The position numbers and the translations under genes are program-made. The notes below the pieces were generated by a model. The model saw nothing but the letters and a program-made list of their open reading frames with translations, did no database searches and had not been told where the DNA came from. A DNA stretch of 64,000 nucleotides from assembly GCF_024459955.1 (NCBI RefSeq), contig NZ_JANFXK010000010.1:85361-149360 (forward strand), given 5' to 3'. Below, one piece after another: positions 36,515-44,759 of this stretch (within the stretch, counting starts at the first letter, position 1; every line of letters starts with the position of its first letter). This DNA is from Anaerovorax odorimutans (lineage in GTDB: Bacteria > Bacillota > Clostridia > Peptostreptococcales > Anaerovoracaceae).

Positions 36515-37639
36515 ATGATTATTGATATTTCTGGTTCTACTTTTAAGCACATTTTAAGTGACGAGCGACTGGCTCTACCAATTCGATGGGATGGTTCTGA
36601 TTTTTCTTTGACTTTGGGGGCTTTATTTAATTCTTATATCAAAAAATTAGAATCACTTACTAATGAAAAAAATCCCTATTCAAATTGTATTCGTCTGGAT
36701 GTAAGTAATATAAAAAAAACTTGTGGTCTGTTGACGAGAACCTTGAATCATTATTTAAATGGGTTCCCATCAAAAGCTTATGGAACATTTGAACAAGTTA
36801 TGCGGCGTTTAATGGAACAACCCTTAAATGTTTATCACAAAAGCATTGTGGAACAGTTTAAGAGATCAGATAGTTATTATGATAGAGATGGCGGCTTACA
36901 ACTTTTTCGTGTTGCTCGTGTTGATGATAACAGGCCTTATAAAAGAGTACGTGTGTTTCATACTCCATATAATCTCAGGTCAAAGGTATCAACAAGCCGA
37001 TACAGTATAGCCGGATACCCAAGTTTATATTTAGGAACCTCGTTAAATTTATGCTGTGAAGAAATACATTTGAATTTGCATCAAGATTTTGCGTTAGCAT
37101 CCCTGTTCAAACTCGAGAGAGATCGTGAATACACAAATACTAATATTCGAGTAATTGAGTTGGGTATTAAACCACAGGACTTTGTGGAAATAGAGAGTAA
37201 TAATAAAAGACACACCTATCGCCAATTATTGGAAGGTGAAGGCGTTAGAGCTGCTTATTTGCTTTGGTATCCTTTGATTGCTGCCTGTTCTTATATAAGG
37301 ACAAACAAGAAAGATCCTTTTGCAGCCGAATATATTATCCCACAGTTGCTAATGCAGTGGGTGCGTAGTGAAATTAGCGCAAATAAAGATGATGAATACG
37401 ATCAGTTGATTGGAATACGTTATTTTTCCTGCGCATCTGTTAAAGCTTCCGACATGGGTTTTAACTATGTCTTTCCGACAAGTGGACAACATAAATCTGC
37501 TAATCTTCCATACTGCCCTGTTTTGGCCAAATCATTTTCTCTGACCAAACCCGTGTACATTCATGAATATGACACTATCTATGAATGCGAGCAGCATTTG
37601 AGACATTTGGGAGAGTATGATTTTATAAACGCAAAATAG
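36515..37639 (+). CDS. RES-domain-like protein
   Basis: 374 residues, AGGAGGCG before the ATG, clearly more AT-rich than its surroundings. The central and C-terminal part contains LQLFRVARVD, SRYSIAGYPSLYLGTSLNLC and CEE, the R...S...E arrangement of RES domains, which as toxins (Xre-RES, MbcT-type) break down NAD+. The N-terminal 130 residues are not assigned. It is larger than classical RES toxins (about 160-230) and no Xre-type antitoxin is next to it, so it is more like the large RES proteins found alone on islands. Its place just after ssrA, a common integration site, suits recent arrival. Confidence 0.7.
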   Translation: MIIDISGSTFKHILSDERLALPIRWDGSDFSLTLGALFNSYIKKLESLTNEKNPYSNCIRLDVSNIKKTCGLLTRTLNHYLNGFPSKAYGTFEQVMRRLMEQPLNVYHKSIVEQFKRSDSYYDRDGGLQLFRVARVDDNRPYKRVRVFHTPYNLRSKVSTSRYSIAGYPSLYLGTSLNLCCEEIHLNLHQDFALASLFKLERDREYTNTNIRVIELGIKPQDFVEIESNNKRHTYRQLLEGEGVRAAYLLWYPLIAACSYIRTNKKDPFAAEYIIPQLLMQWVRSEISANKDDEYDQLIGIRYFSCASVKASDMGFNYVFPTSGQHKSANLPYCPVLAKSFSLTKPVYIHEYDTIYECEQHLRHLGEYDFINAK

Positions 37640-37853
37640 TAACTACGTGACTAAAATAAGAAGTATCTTTACCTAGAAGGATTATAATGATCAAGCAGTA
37701 ATGACTAAGATTTGTTCCCTATTTTATTAAAGCCTATGGGTGTTTAGAAAATATTCCACAAATTAATCTTTCCATACGCTATAATGTATGTATGGTATAC
37801 AAATGGGAGATATTAAGTCTATTAGATCCATTTTTAACGGGTGAGGGAATGGA

Positions 37854-39278
37854 ATGAATTTCAGGAATATGACAATTGAAGGTATGTGTACGACTACGGA
37901 GCGACAGCAGTTTGACCGGAAGAGTGCAAGGATTGAAGCCACAGGGCTTGCTACGCATCTTATTGCTTTTGCTAATGCGGATGGTGGATTACTGGCTATA
38001 GGTATTGAAGACAATGGAATAATTACCGGTATTGATGACTATACAAAGAATATCAATGAAATTTTTCGCGCTCCGTTTGACTTTTGCAAACCATCTATTC
38101 AAGTGACTACGGAAATCGTTGACTGTATTGATAGCTTGGGAAAACCAAATCATCTGCTATTAATATTTGTCGAGCAAAGTTCAGAGCTGCATACGAATCA
38201 TAGGGACGAAGCATTTCTTCGTGTAGGAGATAAATCAAAGAAGCTGAGCTTTGATGAACGTTTACAGCAGTTGTATTCTAAAGGCGCTCGCTATTATGAA
38301 AATGAACCGGTTGCAGATTCAGATATTAGCGATATTAACATGGAGTTAGTCAAAGAATATTGCGAGAAGATTGGCTATAGAAAATCGCCTGAAGAGTATA
38401 TAAGAAAGAATAAAACGTTTATGATTTCCCATGGCGGGAAAGAAGAGATGAGCGGAGCAGCAATTCTGCTTTTCGGAAAAGATCCGCAAAACTTCTTTCC
38501 GCGTGCAAGGGTAAGGTTTATACGGTATGAGGGAACCGAGGCAAAAGTAGGGACGAAAATGAATGTGATCAAGGATAGAATTTTTGTTGGAAGAATTCTT
38601 GATGTGACACATGATGCAATCGAGTTTGTGCGCAGTCAGATCAAAGAGCATACATATCTGGGTGATGACGGAAGATTTGTAACGGATTCGGAATACCCGG
38701 AGTTTGTGTGGAAAGAATTGATTGTTAACGCTGTTGCGCATCGAGATTATAGCATTAAGGGAACGGACATCCAAATAAAAATGTTTGATGATCATTTGAC
38801 GGTAGAAAGCCCGGGGACTCTGCCAGGAACTGTTCGATTGAACAATATGAGGCAGGTGCATTTTTCCAGAAATCCGAAGATTGCCGAATTGCTTCATGAA
38901 TATGAATACGTTCGAGAGTTTGGTGAAGGTATAGACCGTATGTATGATGAAATGAAGGATGCCGGTTTGCCGGCTCCGGAGTATAAAGTCGAGGCTTTCA
39001 TGCTATGTGCCACAATTCGTAATGGAGAGAATGTCGGAGAGAATGTCGGAGAGAATGTCGGAGAGAATGTCGGAGAGAAATTAAGTAATAGGGAAAATAT
39101 CATTATTTCAATGATGGAAAATAATTCAACGGTAACAATTGCTGAGCTGGCTGAGAAGATTGGCGTAACAACTCGCACCATAGAAAGAAATATTAAAGAA
39201 CTGAAGCGTAAAGGTTATATTGCTCGAAGTGGCTCAGACACAAAAGGAAGCTGGCTCATTAGGCAGAAATACAGGTAA
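37854..39278 (+). CDS. AlbA_2/Schlafen-type DNA-binding and ATP-binding regulator
   Basis: 474 residues. The N-terminal AlbA_2 (Schlafen-like) domain (about 10-130) has FDRKSARIEATGLATHLIAF and GGLLAIGIEDNG. The middle part (about 220-400) is a HATPase_c_4-like domain (LIVNAVAHRDYS and EFGEGIDRMYDEM). The C-terminal winged helix is of the DeoR/HTH_11 kind (TIAELAEKIGVTTRTIERNI). A tandem GENV linker precedes the helix-turn-helix. Such proteins are frequent on mobile islands and some act in phage defence; the role here is unknown. Confidence 0.85.
   Translation: MNFRNMTIEGMCTTTERQQFDRKSARIEATGLATHLIAFANADGGLLAIGIEDNGIITGIDDYTKNINEIFRAPFDFCKPSIQVTTEIVDCIDSLGKPNHLLLIFVEQSSELHTNHRDEAFLRVGDKSKKLSFDERLQQLYSKGARYYENEPVADSDISDINMELVKEYCEKIGYRKSPEEYIRKNKTFMISHGGKEEMSGAAILLFGKDPQNFFPRARVRFIRYEGTEAKVGTKMNVIKDRIFVGRILDVTHDAIEFVRSQIKEHTYLGDDGRFVTDSEYPEFVWKELIVNAVAHRDYSIKGTDIQIKMFDDHLTVESPGTLPGTVRLNNMRQVHFSRNPKIAELLHEYEYVREFGEGIDRMYDEMKDAGLPAPEYKVEAFMLCATIRNGENVGENVGENVGENVGEKLSNRENIIISMMENNSTVTIAELAEKIGVTTRTIERNIKELKRKGYIARSGSDTKGSWLIRQKYR
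39024..39074 (+). repeat. 12-base tandem repeat inside the AlbA_2 gene
   Basis: Unit GGAGAGAATGTC, four perfect copies and a partial fifth, encoding GENV repeats in the linker before the winged helix. Unit length is a multiple of three, so copy-number changes keep the frame. Confidence 0.9.
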
Positions 39279-39324
39279 ATACGGTGATTGTTACAAAACT
39301 GCGCTCAGTCAAGCAGCCATATGA

Positions 39325-39366
39325 AAAATTACCCATATTCCCTTGTTTTAAGAAGAATATGGGTAA
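39325..39366 (-). terminator. Terminator of the Ltp-like gene
   Basis: TTACCCATATTC pairs with GAATATGGGTAA, followed on the minus strand by TTTTT. The stop codon of the Ltp frame lies in the loop. Confidence 0.65.
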
Positions 39367-40051
39367 CCTTGCAACGGTCTGAGCGGTTCATTTTTTGAAA
39401 TCTGCCCATTTAGCGGGAAACAATTCAAAACAGACCCCTCCAAGCCACAGCTTTTATCCATAAAGACGGATTTTCTGTTGACATTTAAATGTTTGATGGC
39501 ATAATCAGCTTCCTTCTCCGTAAACTTTTCACCGTAATCTGATGTAAGCTGATCTCTTATGGCTTCGGGAGACATGCTCATCTCATTTTGATACAGCTTT
39601 GCCTTTTCTAAAGCATTTTTCTTATAGTCCGCTTCTAAATTATCTATGGCATATTGTGCGGCTTCCGCAGAAAACTGTTCGCCATATTCGGATGTAAGCT
39701 GATCGTAGAGGCCCGCTTTTGACATGTACATTGTATCAGAATACAGTTTTGCTTTATTAAGTGCGGATTTGTATTCTGCTGGGACAGCAGGTTTTGTCTC
39801 AGTTGTTTCTTTCGCTTGCGTTTCGGCTTGTGTTGCGTTTTGAGTTTCATTTGCGCTTTGGCCTGACTCACTGTTTCCGCCAAGAGCGCTGCCGATAACG
39901 CCGAGTACAACGATTATGACAATTACGATAAACCACCACCGTTTATAGAGCGACTTACGGTTTTTTGCCCCACAGGAAGGACATGTCTTTGCGTTTTTTC
40001 GATCTCCTGCCCGCAAGATTTGCAGGTGTTCAATTTCGAATTACTACTCAT
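39348..40051 (-). pseudogene. Ltp-like superinfection-exclusion protein, frameshifted near the start
   Basis: The intended gene begins at ATG 40051 with GGAGGAATT before it: MSSNSKLNTCKSCGQEIEK. That frame runs out of phase at a run of six A (plus-strand T6, 39994-39999). With one A more it would continue as NAKTCPSCGAKN, completing a four-cysteine zinc ribbon, then one membrane helix (about 40-60), a Thr/Gln-rich spacer and two Ltp repeats (KAKLYSDTMYMSKAGLYDQL and KAKLYQNEMSMSPEAIRDQL). Ltp of phage TP-J34 blocks phage DNA entry. As written, the rest is open only from a TTG. It may be a mutation, a phase-variable switch or a sequencing error. Confidence 0.75.
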
Positions 40052-40270
40052 AATTCCTCCTAAAAATATAAATAATACTATAACGGTAACGATTGGATAA
40101 TCCCTAAACCCCTTTAAGCATTCAAATCTCCATAATAATTGAAAGCTCTCCCCTTAAATTAACTATTTAGGTGTTCAGCGGTTCCCAAGGGCCTTATATA
40201 GCCGTTACAGAACACTGCTTCAATCTTACCCCCTCCAATGGGATATAAACATTTTTTCAATATGCCACTT

Positions 40271-40489
40271 TTAGCCGACCTGTCCAATATGCTCCAATAT
40301 TTTTACATCATATATCTTATCGTAATTCTGTGCCTCAATATACCCGATCTGTCGATCATACTCTTTGCACTGCATATCGCTGCTCAGCCGGGCATTGATA
40401 AAAATAGTGTAAGAGTCATCCTCATTTCTGATGGTGAGTCCGGGCACCGCAGCGGGCAGATCTAAAAGGATCACCTGGATATGCTCCAT
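40271..40489 (-). CDS. Small degenerate ImmA/IrrE-like protein
   Basis: 72 residues. LTIRNEDDSYTIFINARLS followed by YDRQIGYIE resembles the strand and helix around the HExxH site of small phage ImmA/IrrE metallopeptidases (YxHExxHI), but both zinc-ligand histidines and the glutamate are absent. It starts three bases after the stop of the ImmA gene, so both are co-transcribed. No strong ribosome site is present. It could be an inactive partner or a decaying copy. Confidence 0.5.
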   Translation of the reverse strand: MEHIQVILLDLPAAVPGLTIRNEDDSYTIFINARLSSDMQCKEYDRQIGYIEAQNYDKIYDVKILEHIGQVG

Positions 40490-40493
40490 TGTA

Positions 40494-40955
40494 TCACGTT
40501 CTTTCTTCTAGTATTTTCAACAGGTCCGAAAGCATGTCCGCTTCCTTTTCCTGAAATAAGCCGGGCCCGTATTTCTGCTGGTAATATTCCAGAGATTCTT
40601 TTAGGAAACTTTCATCAACTTCCAGATATTCAGCCATTTCATATAACTCGATGTAACCGGACCGGTAAGCGTGTTTGATGTCTTCCAGAGGAACGAGCTT
40701 ATTATAGGCCCATCCGCGGGCCACACGTTCTTGTTTGCGGTTGCTGACCTCGTCTTGATTCAGTATGTCTCCGACAGTGGTAAAATGATGTCCCAGTTCT
40801 TCGGCAAGGACGCAGGCTTTTTTTGTATTGGTTTCAATGTTCTTTCTGATGGCGACTTTATTTCCTTTTATTCGGCCGTCGTTATATTTTAAAGGCTTCT
40901 CTTTTACAATTAAACCCTCTTTAAATGCTTCCTCCAAAAGAATTTCATACTTCAT
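40494..40955 (-). CDS. ImmA/IrrE family metallopeptidase
   Basis: 153 residues from the ATG at 40955, with AGGAGGTG upstream. EELGHH fits the HExxH-like zinc motif of phage ImmA proteins in the variant E-E-x-x-H-H form, followed by TTVGDIL, SNRKQERVARGWAYNKLVP and a C-terminal helical part (EMAEYLEVDESFLKESLEYY). ImmA-type peptidases cleave the neighbouring CI-like repressor on induction (ICEBs1 ImmA/ImmR). The next upstream gene is that repressor. Confidence 0.85.
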   Translation of the reverse strand: MKYEILLEEAFKEGLIVKEKPLKYNDGRIKGNKVAIRKNIETNTKKACVLAEELGHHFTTVGDILNQDEVSNRKQERVARGWAYNKLVPLEDIKHAYRSGYIELYEMAEYLEVDESFLKESLEYYQQKYGPGLFQEKEADMLSDLLKILEERT

Positions 40956-41023
40956 TTTTAACACCTCCTGGTATTATTATAAAGTATTCGATGTACAAAA
41001 AACGGTGCATTGGTAAAACTTGT

Positions 41024-41497
41024 TTAAAAATTTTCATCATCCATTACATCGTCGTCCGATGTGTCGATTCCTTCTGGTATATTGATGTCAGTACGCCCGT
41101 GAGCAGCGTTAAGCAGAGTCTCCTGCTCCGTATCCAGCTGCTGGATATTATAGAGATTTTCCGTATAAGAAATCGCTTTTTCTTTATTGTCATTCGTAAG
41201 CCGGGAGAAGGTGTTTAACATTTTTCTCTCATAGTGCTCCAATCTGCGGTTATCACAAGAGTCTGCGGAAATATCGCTTTCCTCCTGAACAGTCCCTTCG
41301 TCCCAGCCCATCAAGCGGGCAGGTGTAGTCCGCAGAGCCTTGGCCAAGGGTTCCAAAACCGTAGTCGGAAAATTTTCAATATCATTGCTTTCATATCTGT
41401 ACACGGTAGCTCTATTTTTTTTAAGCTTTGCAGCCAGATCATCTACGGACAGTCCAAGTTCTAATCTTCTCGCCTTGATTCTTTCACCAATTGCCAT
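41024..41497 (-). CDS. CI-like (XRE) repressor of the tail cluster
   Basis: 157 residues from ATG 41497, preceded by GGCGGTG. The N-terminal XRE helix-turn-helix is clear (IGERIKARRLELGLSVDDLA, KKNRATVYRYES); the C-terminal part (about 85-157) is acidic and lacks a LexA-type peptidase core. It therefore fits the class of repressors inactivated by ImmA rather than by RecA-driven self-cleavage. It is divergent from the DUF739-type gene, with three operators between. Confidence 0.9.
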   Translation of the reverse strand: MAIGERIKARRLELGLSVDDLAAKLKKNRATVYRYESNDIENFPTTVLEPLAKALRTTPARLMGWDEGTVQEESDISADSCDNRRLEHYERKMLNTFSRLTNDNKEKAISYTENLYNIQQLDTEQETLLNAAHGRTDINIPEGIDTSDDDVMDDENF

Positions 41498-41537
41498 TTT
41501 CACACCGCCTTTTCTTTTTTTATAGGATAACATGTCG

Positions 41538-41634
41538 TTCGCATATTTGCAACTAAAAATTGCATATCATGCAAAAAACATATTGACTTTTGAAGTGGAA
41601 TCGTTTACGATACAGATAGTCGCATATGGTGCGA
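41538..41634. promoter_or_regulatory. Three operators of the repressor switch
   Basis: TTCGCATATTTGCAA (41538-41552), TTGCATATCATGCAA (41560-41574, an almost perfect palindrome) and TCGCATATGGTGCGA (41620-41634) share the core GCATAT with inverted arms. They overlap the divergent promoters, including TTGACT-N17-TACGAT (41583-41611) on the plus strand and TTGCAA-N17-TATCCT on the minus strand. Confidence 0.7.
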
Positions 41635-41655
41635 AATACGAAAGGAGGGAAAGGT

Positions 41656-41955
41656 ATGGTTGATGTAAAAGAATTGCGCAGAAAAATGAGGGAATATGGA
41701 TTGAGTATAGATGATCTGGCTAAAAGAATGGGAATTTCCCGGGCAACGCTGTACAGAAAGTTTAATTCTGCGGGAAAGAATTTTTCCATTAAAGAAGCTA
41801 ATTCCATTGTTAAAGAGTTGAAGTTGTCAAAAGAAGAGGCCAGCGATATTTTTTTAATTAGAATGTCGCATGTAATGCGACTTGCGAGCAAGGGCGTGCA
41901 AGAGGACCTACAAAGAAATAAGTATCTAATGAAGGAAGGGGAGAAACGGCAGTGA
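41656..41955 (+). CDS. Cro-like / DUF739-type regulator
   Basis: 99 residues from the ATG at 41656, AAAGGAGG seven bases upstream. An N-terminal helix-turn-helix (VKELRRKMREYGLSIDDLA, GISRATLYRKF) is followed by a short helical tail. The size, place and divergence from the CI-like gene fit the early lytic regulator of a phage switch. It ends in overlap with the next gene (GTGA). Confidence 0.8.
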   Translation: MVDVKELRRKMREYGLSIDDLAKRMGISRATLYRKFNSAGKNFSIKEANSIVKELKLSKEEASDIFLIRMSHVMRLASKGVQEDLQRNKYLMKEGEKRQ

Positions 41956-42230
41956 CAGTGAAACTAACAAATGCACAGATTCTGGCGGAACTGGATGCAG
42001 GTTTGACGCAAAGTGAGCCTGATTTACCGGAACTGCCGCGGGGACGGCTTCGCCGCCTGAAAAAACATATGAACCATTACGATGATGAAAACTGCGTACC
42101 AAGGTGCGGAAAATCGGACTGTCGATACAGCTGCTGCCTGGGTTCAATGATGATCTGCGATTATATTGGAATCGTCGGGCATAGCAGAGGATGCCCGGCG
42201 GAAGGATGTATGAAGTATGAGGAGGAGTAG
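41952..42230 (+). CDS. Cysteine-rich small phage-type protein
   Basis: 92 residues from GTG at 41952, overlapping the preceding stop by four bases; AAGGGGAG lies upstream. The N-terminal half is helical and charged. The C-terminal half has eight cysteines (CVPRCGKSDCRYSCC and others), suggesting a zinc site. No family was recognised. It is co-transcribed with the Cro-like and RinA-like genes. Confidence 0.65.
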   Translation: MTVKLTNAQILAELDAGLTQSEPDLPELPRGRLRRLKKHMNHYDDENCVPRCGKSDCRYSCCLGSMMICDYIGIVGHSRGCPAEGCMKYEEE

Positions 42231-42233
42231 AGT

Positions 42234-42602
42234 TTGAAGAGTAAATATCAGCTGCCGCGCGCCGTAAGGATGCAAGTTATCTGGCTGGTGCGGGATTATG
42301 AACGGATGAAGCTTGAATACGATAATGCGATCTGGACCGGCTGCGGTCCGATGGATGGATTGCCGAGGGGAAACCGCATTGGCAATCCGACGGAGAGAGA
42401 CGCTCTTAAACGAATCGATCTGTCCAAGAGGATTGAAGCAATTGAGCAGGCCTTGAATACAGTGCCGGAGGAGTATCGAAAGGGAGTGTGGGACAATCTG
42501 GTGGATAGAGCGAAATATCCCATTGACGCAGGATCTGCTACATATGCGAGGCATAAGGGGAAGTTTCTTTATCGAATAGCCAAAAATCTATATTTTATTT
42601 AG
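42234..42602 (+). CDS. RinA/ArpU-like late transcription activator
   Basis: 122 residues from TTG at 42234 (GGAGGAG upstream). The pattern of two helical parts, an N-terminal VIWLVRDYERMKLEYDNAI and a C-terminal VPEEYRKGVWDNLVDRAKYP with TYARHKGKFLYRIAK, matches late-gene activators of the RinA/ArpU kind (distant sigma-like helix-turn-helix). It stands directly before a terminator and the structural operon, the expected place for the protein that turns on tail genes. Confidence 0.75.
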   Translation: MKSKYQLPRAVRMQVIWLVRDYERMKLEYDNAIWTGCGPMDGLPRGNRIGNPTERDALKRIDLSKRIEAIEQALNTVPEEYRKGVWDNLVDRAKYPIDAGSATYARHKGKFLYRIAKNLYFI

Positions 42603-42663
42603 GATGATAAACCAGACAACTTTAAATCTGTTATTATAGTATTGTAGAAAAATGAACAAACAA

Positions 42664-42692
42664 AACTCCTCCGCATTGAGGAGTTTTTCTTT
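42664..42692 (+). terminator. Terminator between control module and tail operon
   Basis: AACTCCTC pairs with GAGGAGTT, followed by TTTCTTTT. It separates the regulators from the structural genes. Confidence 0.85.
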
Positions 42693-42757
42693 TGTTCTAA
42701 AAAGGTTCCGGCATCAATCGCCATGGGAACACAAACAGAAAAAGGAAGGAGGGAGTC

Positions 42758-42835
42758 TTGACGCAGCGAAAAAAGGAGAAAAGGAAAAAAGACGACACAA
42801 TTGGAGATGTGTACAAAACGGAGGCGGTTAAATGA
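42758..42835 (+). CDS. 25-codon leader frame coupled to the first tail gene
   Basis: TTG start with AAGGAGG six bases upstream. The frame encodes a basic peptide (QRKKEKRKKDD) and its stop overlaps the ATG of the next gene (ATGA). It may be a true small protein or only a translational coupler. No family was recognised. Confidence 0.35.
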   Translation: MTQRKKEKRKKDDTIGDVYKTEAVK

Positions 42836-43254
42836 TCAACAAACTGACAGATGGGATCGCCCAGGCTCTTAGCGAAGCCTTTGGCAAGGACTATGGAATT
42901 TATACGGAAAACCTGGAACAGGATGCAATCAAGCCCTGTTTTTTGATTACCTGTGTAACTCCGAAAAACAAGCTGTTTCGGGGACAGAGGTATTACCGGG
43001 AAAATTTGTTCATGGTCCAATATTTTCCCGAAGGTCCGAGACCCCGCAACGAGAGCATGGCCGTGCAGGAACGGCTGTATCTGGCACTGGAATTCGTAAA
43101 AGTCGGTGACAGACAGGTTTTCGGTACTGGAATGGAAGGGGAATTTGCCGATGGAGTTCTGAAGTTCCGCGTAAACTACAATGTGTTCGTGGACAAGGCT
43201 GAGACCGACGATCCCATGGAAACGTTAGAGCAACAGGTAAAAATGAAAGGATAA
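42832..43254 (+). CDS. Tail completion / tail terminator family protein (XkdI-like)
   Basis: 140 residues, first structural gene. The sequence (KPCFLITCVTPKNKLFRGQR, VQYFP, MAVQERLYLALEFV) fits the phage tail-terminator-like DUF6838/XkdI group, which caps the head-proximal end of the tube. In a headless particle it would close the tail. It is translationally coupled to the 25-codon frame upstream. Confidence 0.75.
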   Translation: MINKLTDGIAQALSEAFGKDYGIYTENLEQDAIKPCFLITCVTPKNKLFRGQRYYRENLFMVQYFPEGPRPRNESMAVQERLYLALEFVKVGDRQVFGTGMEGEFADGVLKFRVNYNVFVDKAETDDPMETLEQQVKMKG

Positions 43255-43258
43255 GGAA

Positions 43259-43438
43259 ATGACAAAGAAAAAAGAAACGGCCCAAATTGCACCGGCCTAT
43301 ACAAAACAGCAGATTCTCTCTGCGCAGAAATACAGCAATCGACGGGATCTGCTGGAAGCAATATTAAAAGATCAGAAATACACGATCGAACAGGTGGATG
43401 CTGAGATCGAGAGATTTAAGAAAGGAATGGTGAGGTAA
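43259..43438 (+). CDS. Small tail-cluster protein (XkdJ position)
   Basis: 59 residues, ATAAGGAA before the ATG; its stop directly precedes the sheath start. The N-terminus is basic, then a short AYTKQQILSAQKY helix and a C-terminal helix (TIEQVDAEIERFKKG). A similar small gene lies before the sheath in PBSX-type clusters. Function unknown. Confidence 0.75.
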   Translation: MTKKKETAQIAPAYTKQQILSAQKYSNRRDLLEAILKDQKYTIEQVDAEIERFKKGMVR

Positions 43439-44746
43439 ATGGCATTAGGAGGAGGATATTTTACAGCGCAGAACAAAGTGCTGCCGGGATCATATATGGT
43501 GTTCATCTCTGCGGTGAACAGCGGGTCTCTTCTGTCTGCCCGCGGCGTGGCGGCAATGGGATTGGAACTGGATTGGGGTCCGGAAAATCAGGTGTTTGAG
43601 ATGGACGCGGAAATCTTGCGGATGGATGGTTTGAACATTTTTGGATATTCGCAGGGGCATGAGAAATTAAGATATGTAAACGAGCTGCTGCTGCATGCGA
43701 CAAAGCTATATCTGTACCGGCTGAACAGCGGCGGAGTAAAGGCGCAAAATGATTTCGCCACAGCCCGCTACGGCGGTGTCCGCGGAAACGACATTAAGAT
43801 TGCCATTCAGACAAACGTTGAGGATGCAGAAGCATTTGACGTACAGACCTTTTTGGGAACTACAAAAGTAGATGAACAGACCGTAAAAACAGCGGCAGAG
43901 CTGGTGAAGAATGACTTTGTCACTTGGAAGGCCAATGCGACACTGAATGTAACCGCAGCGACAGCAATGACCGGCGGTACCAACGGCACAGTTACCGGCG
44001 ATGCCCATCAGAGTTTTCTGGATCAGATTGAGGGTTACGCATTCAATACCATTGGCTGCGCATCGACGGAAAAGGAAATAAAGGCTCTGTACTGCAGCTT
44101 CGGAAAGCGGATGAGGGAAGAAGTCGGTTCAAAATTCCAGGTTGTGGTTCACAATCAGGCGGCGGATTATGAAGGCGTGATTAATGTAAAAAATAAGGTG
44201 CTGGATGCCGGAGTGCCAGAAACGGCACTGGTCTACTGGGTAACCGGTGCAGCGGCAGGATGCGGAATCGAAGAGTCCCTGACCAACAAACTGTATGACG
44301 GCACTTTCGATGTGGATGTGAATTATACACAGGTTCAGCTTGAAAAGGCTATTCTGGCGGGCGAGTTCGCTTTCCATCGTGTGAATTCAGATGTGAGGGT
44401 CCTGAAAGACATCGACAGTCTCGTAACTTTCACAGATACAAAAGGCGAAGTATTCCAGAGCAACGCGACGATCCGGGTAATCGATGAGATCGCATCTTCC
44501 ATTGCGGGAATTTTCAATACCAGATACATTGGAAAAACCAAAAACAATCCGGCAGGAAGAATGGCTTTATGGAACGATATCGTCCAGCATCACCTGGGAC
44601 TGCAGGATCTGGGAGCTATCGAAAATTTTGAGGATTCGGATGTAAAAGTAACGCAGGGAAGCTCCAAAGCAGCCGTTGCGGTCAGCGATGCGATTACCGT
44701 AACCGGCGCGATGGAAAAACTGTATCTGACTTGTGTGATCGAATAA
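43439..44746 (+). CDS. Contractile tail sheath protein (XkdK-like)
   Basis: 435 residues. The sheath subunit surrounds the tube and contracts to drive it into the target cell. The N-terminus (GGGYFTAQNKVLPGSYMVF) and the C-terminal NTRYIGKTKNNPAGRMALWN region are typical of Firmicutes sheath proteins of the XkdK/diffocin group. The size is normal. Its presence shows that this is a contractile (R-type) rather than flexible (F-type) particle. Confidence 0.93.
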   Translation: MALGGGYFTAQNKVLPGSYMVFISAVNSGSLLSARGVAAMGLELDWGPENQVFEMDAEILRMDGLNIFGYSQGHEKLRYVNELLLHATKLYLYRLNSGGVKAQNDFATARYGGVRGNDIKIAIQTNVEDAEAFDVQTFLGTTKVDEQTVKTAAELVKNDFVTWKANATLNVTAATAMTGGTNGTVTGDAHQSFLDQIEGYAFNTIGCASTEKEIKALYCSFGKRMREEVGSKFQVVVHNQAADYEGVINVKNKVLDAGVPETALVYWVTGAAAGCGIEESLTNKLYDGTFDVDVNYTQVQLEKAILAGEFAFHRVNSDVRVLKDIDSLVTFTDTKGEVFQSNATIRVIDEIASSIAGIFNTRYIGKTKNNPAGRMALWNDIVQHHLGLQDLGAIENFEDSDVKVTQGSSKAAVAVSDAITVTGAMEKLYLTCVIE

Positions 44747-44759
44747 GGAGGTAGAAATC

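Noticed and set aside
39024..39074. Regular 12-base repeats considered as a CRISPR-like array
   Set aside because: Units are contiguous without spacers and lie inside a coding frame (GENV linker). No CRISPR array was seen anywhere in the window.
42603..42831. Searched for terminase, portal or capsid gene fragments before the tail genes
   Set aside because: The stretch holds only a terminator and a 25-codon frame; no head gene remnant was seen.
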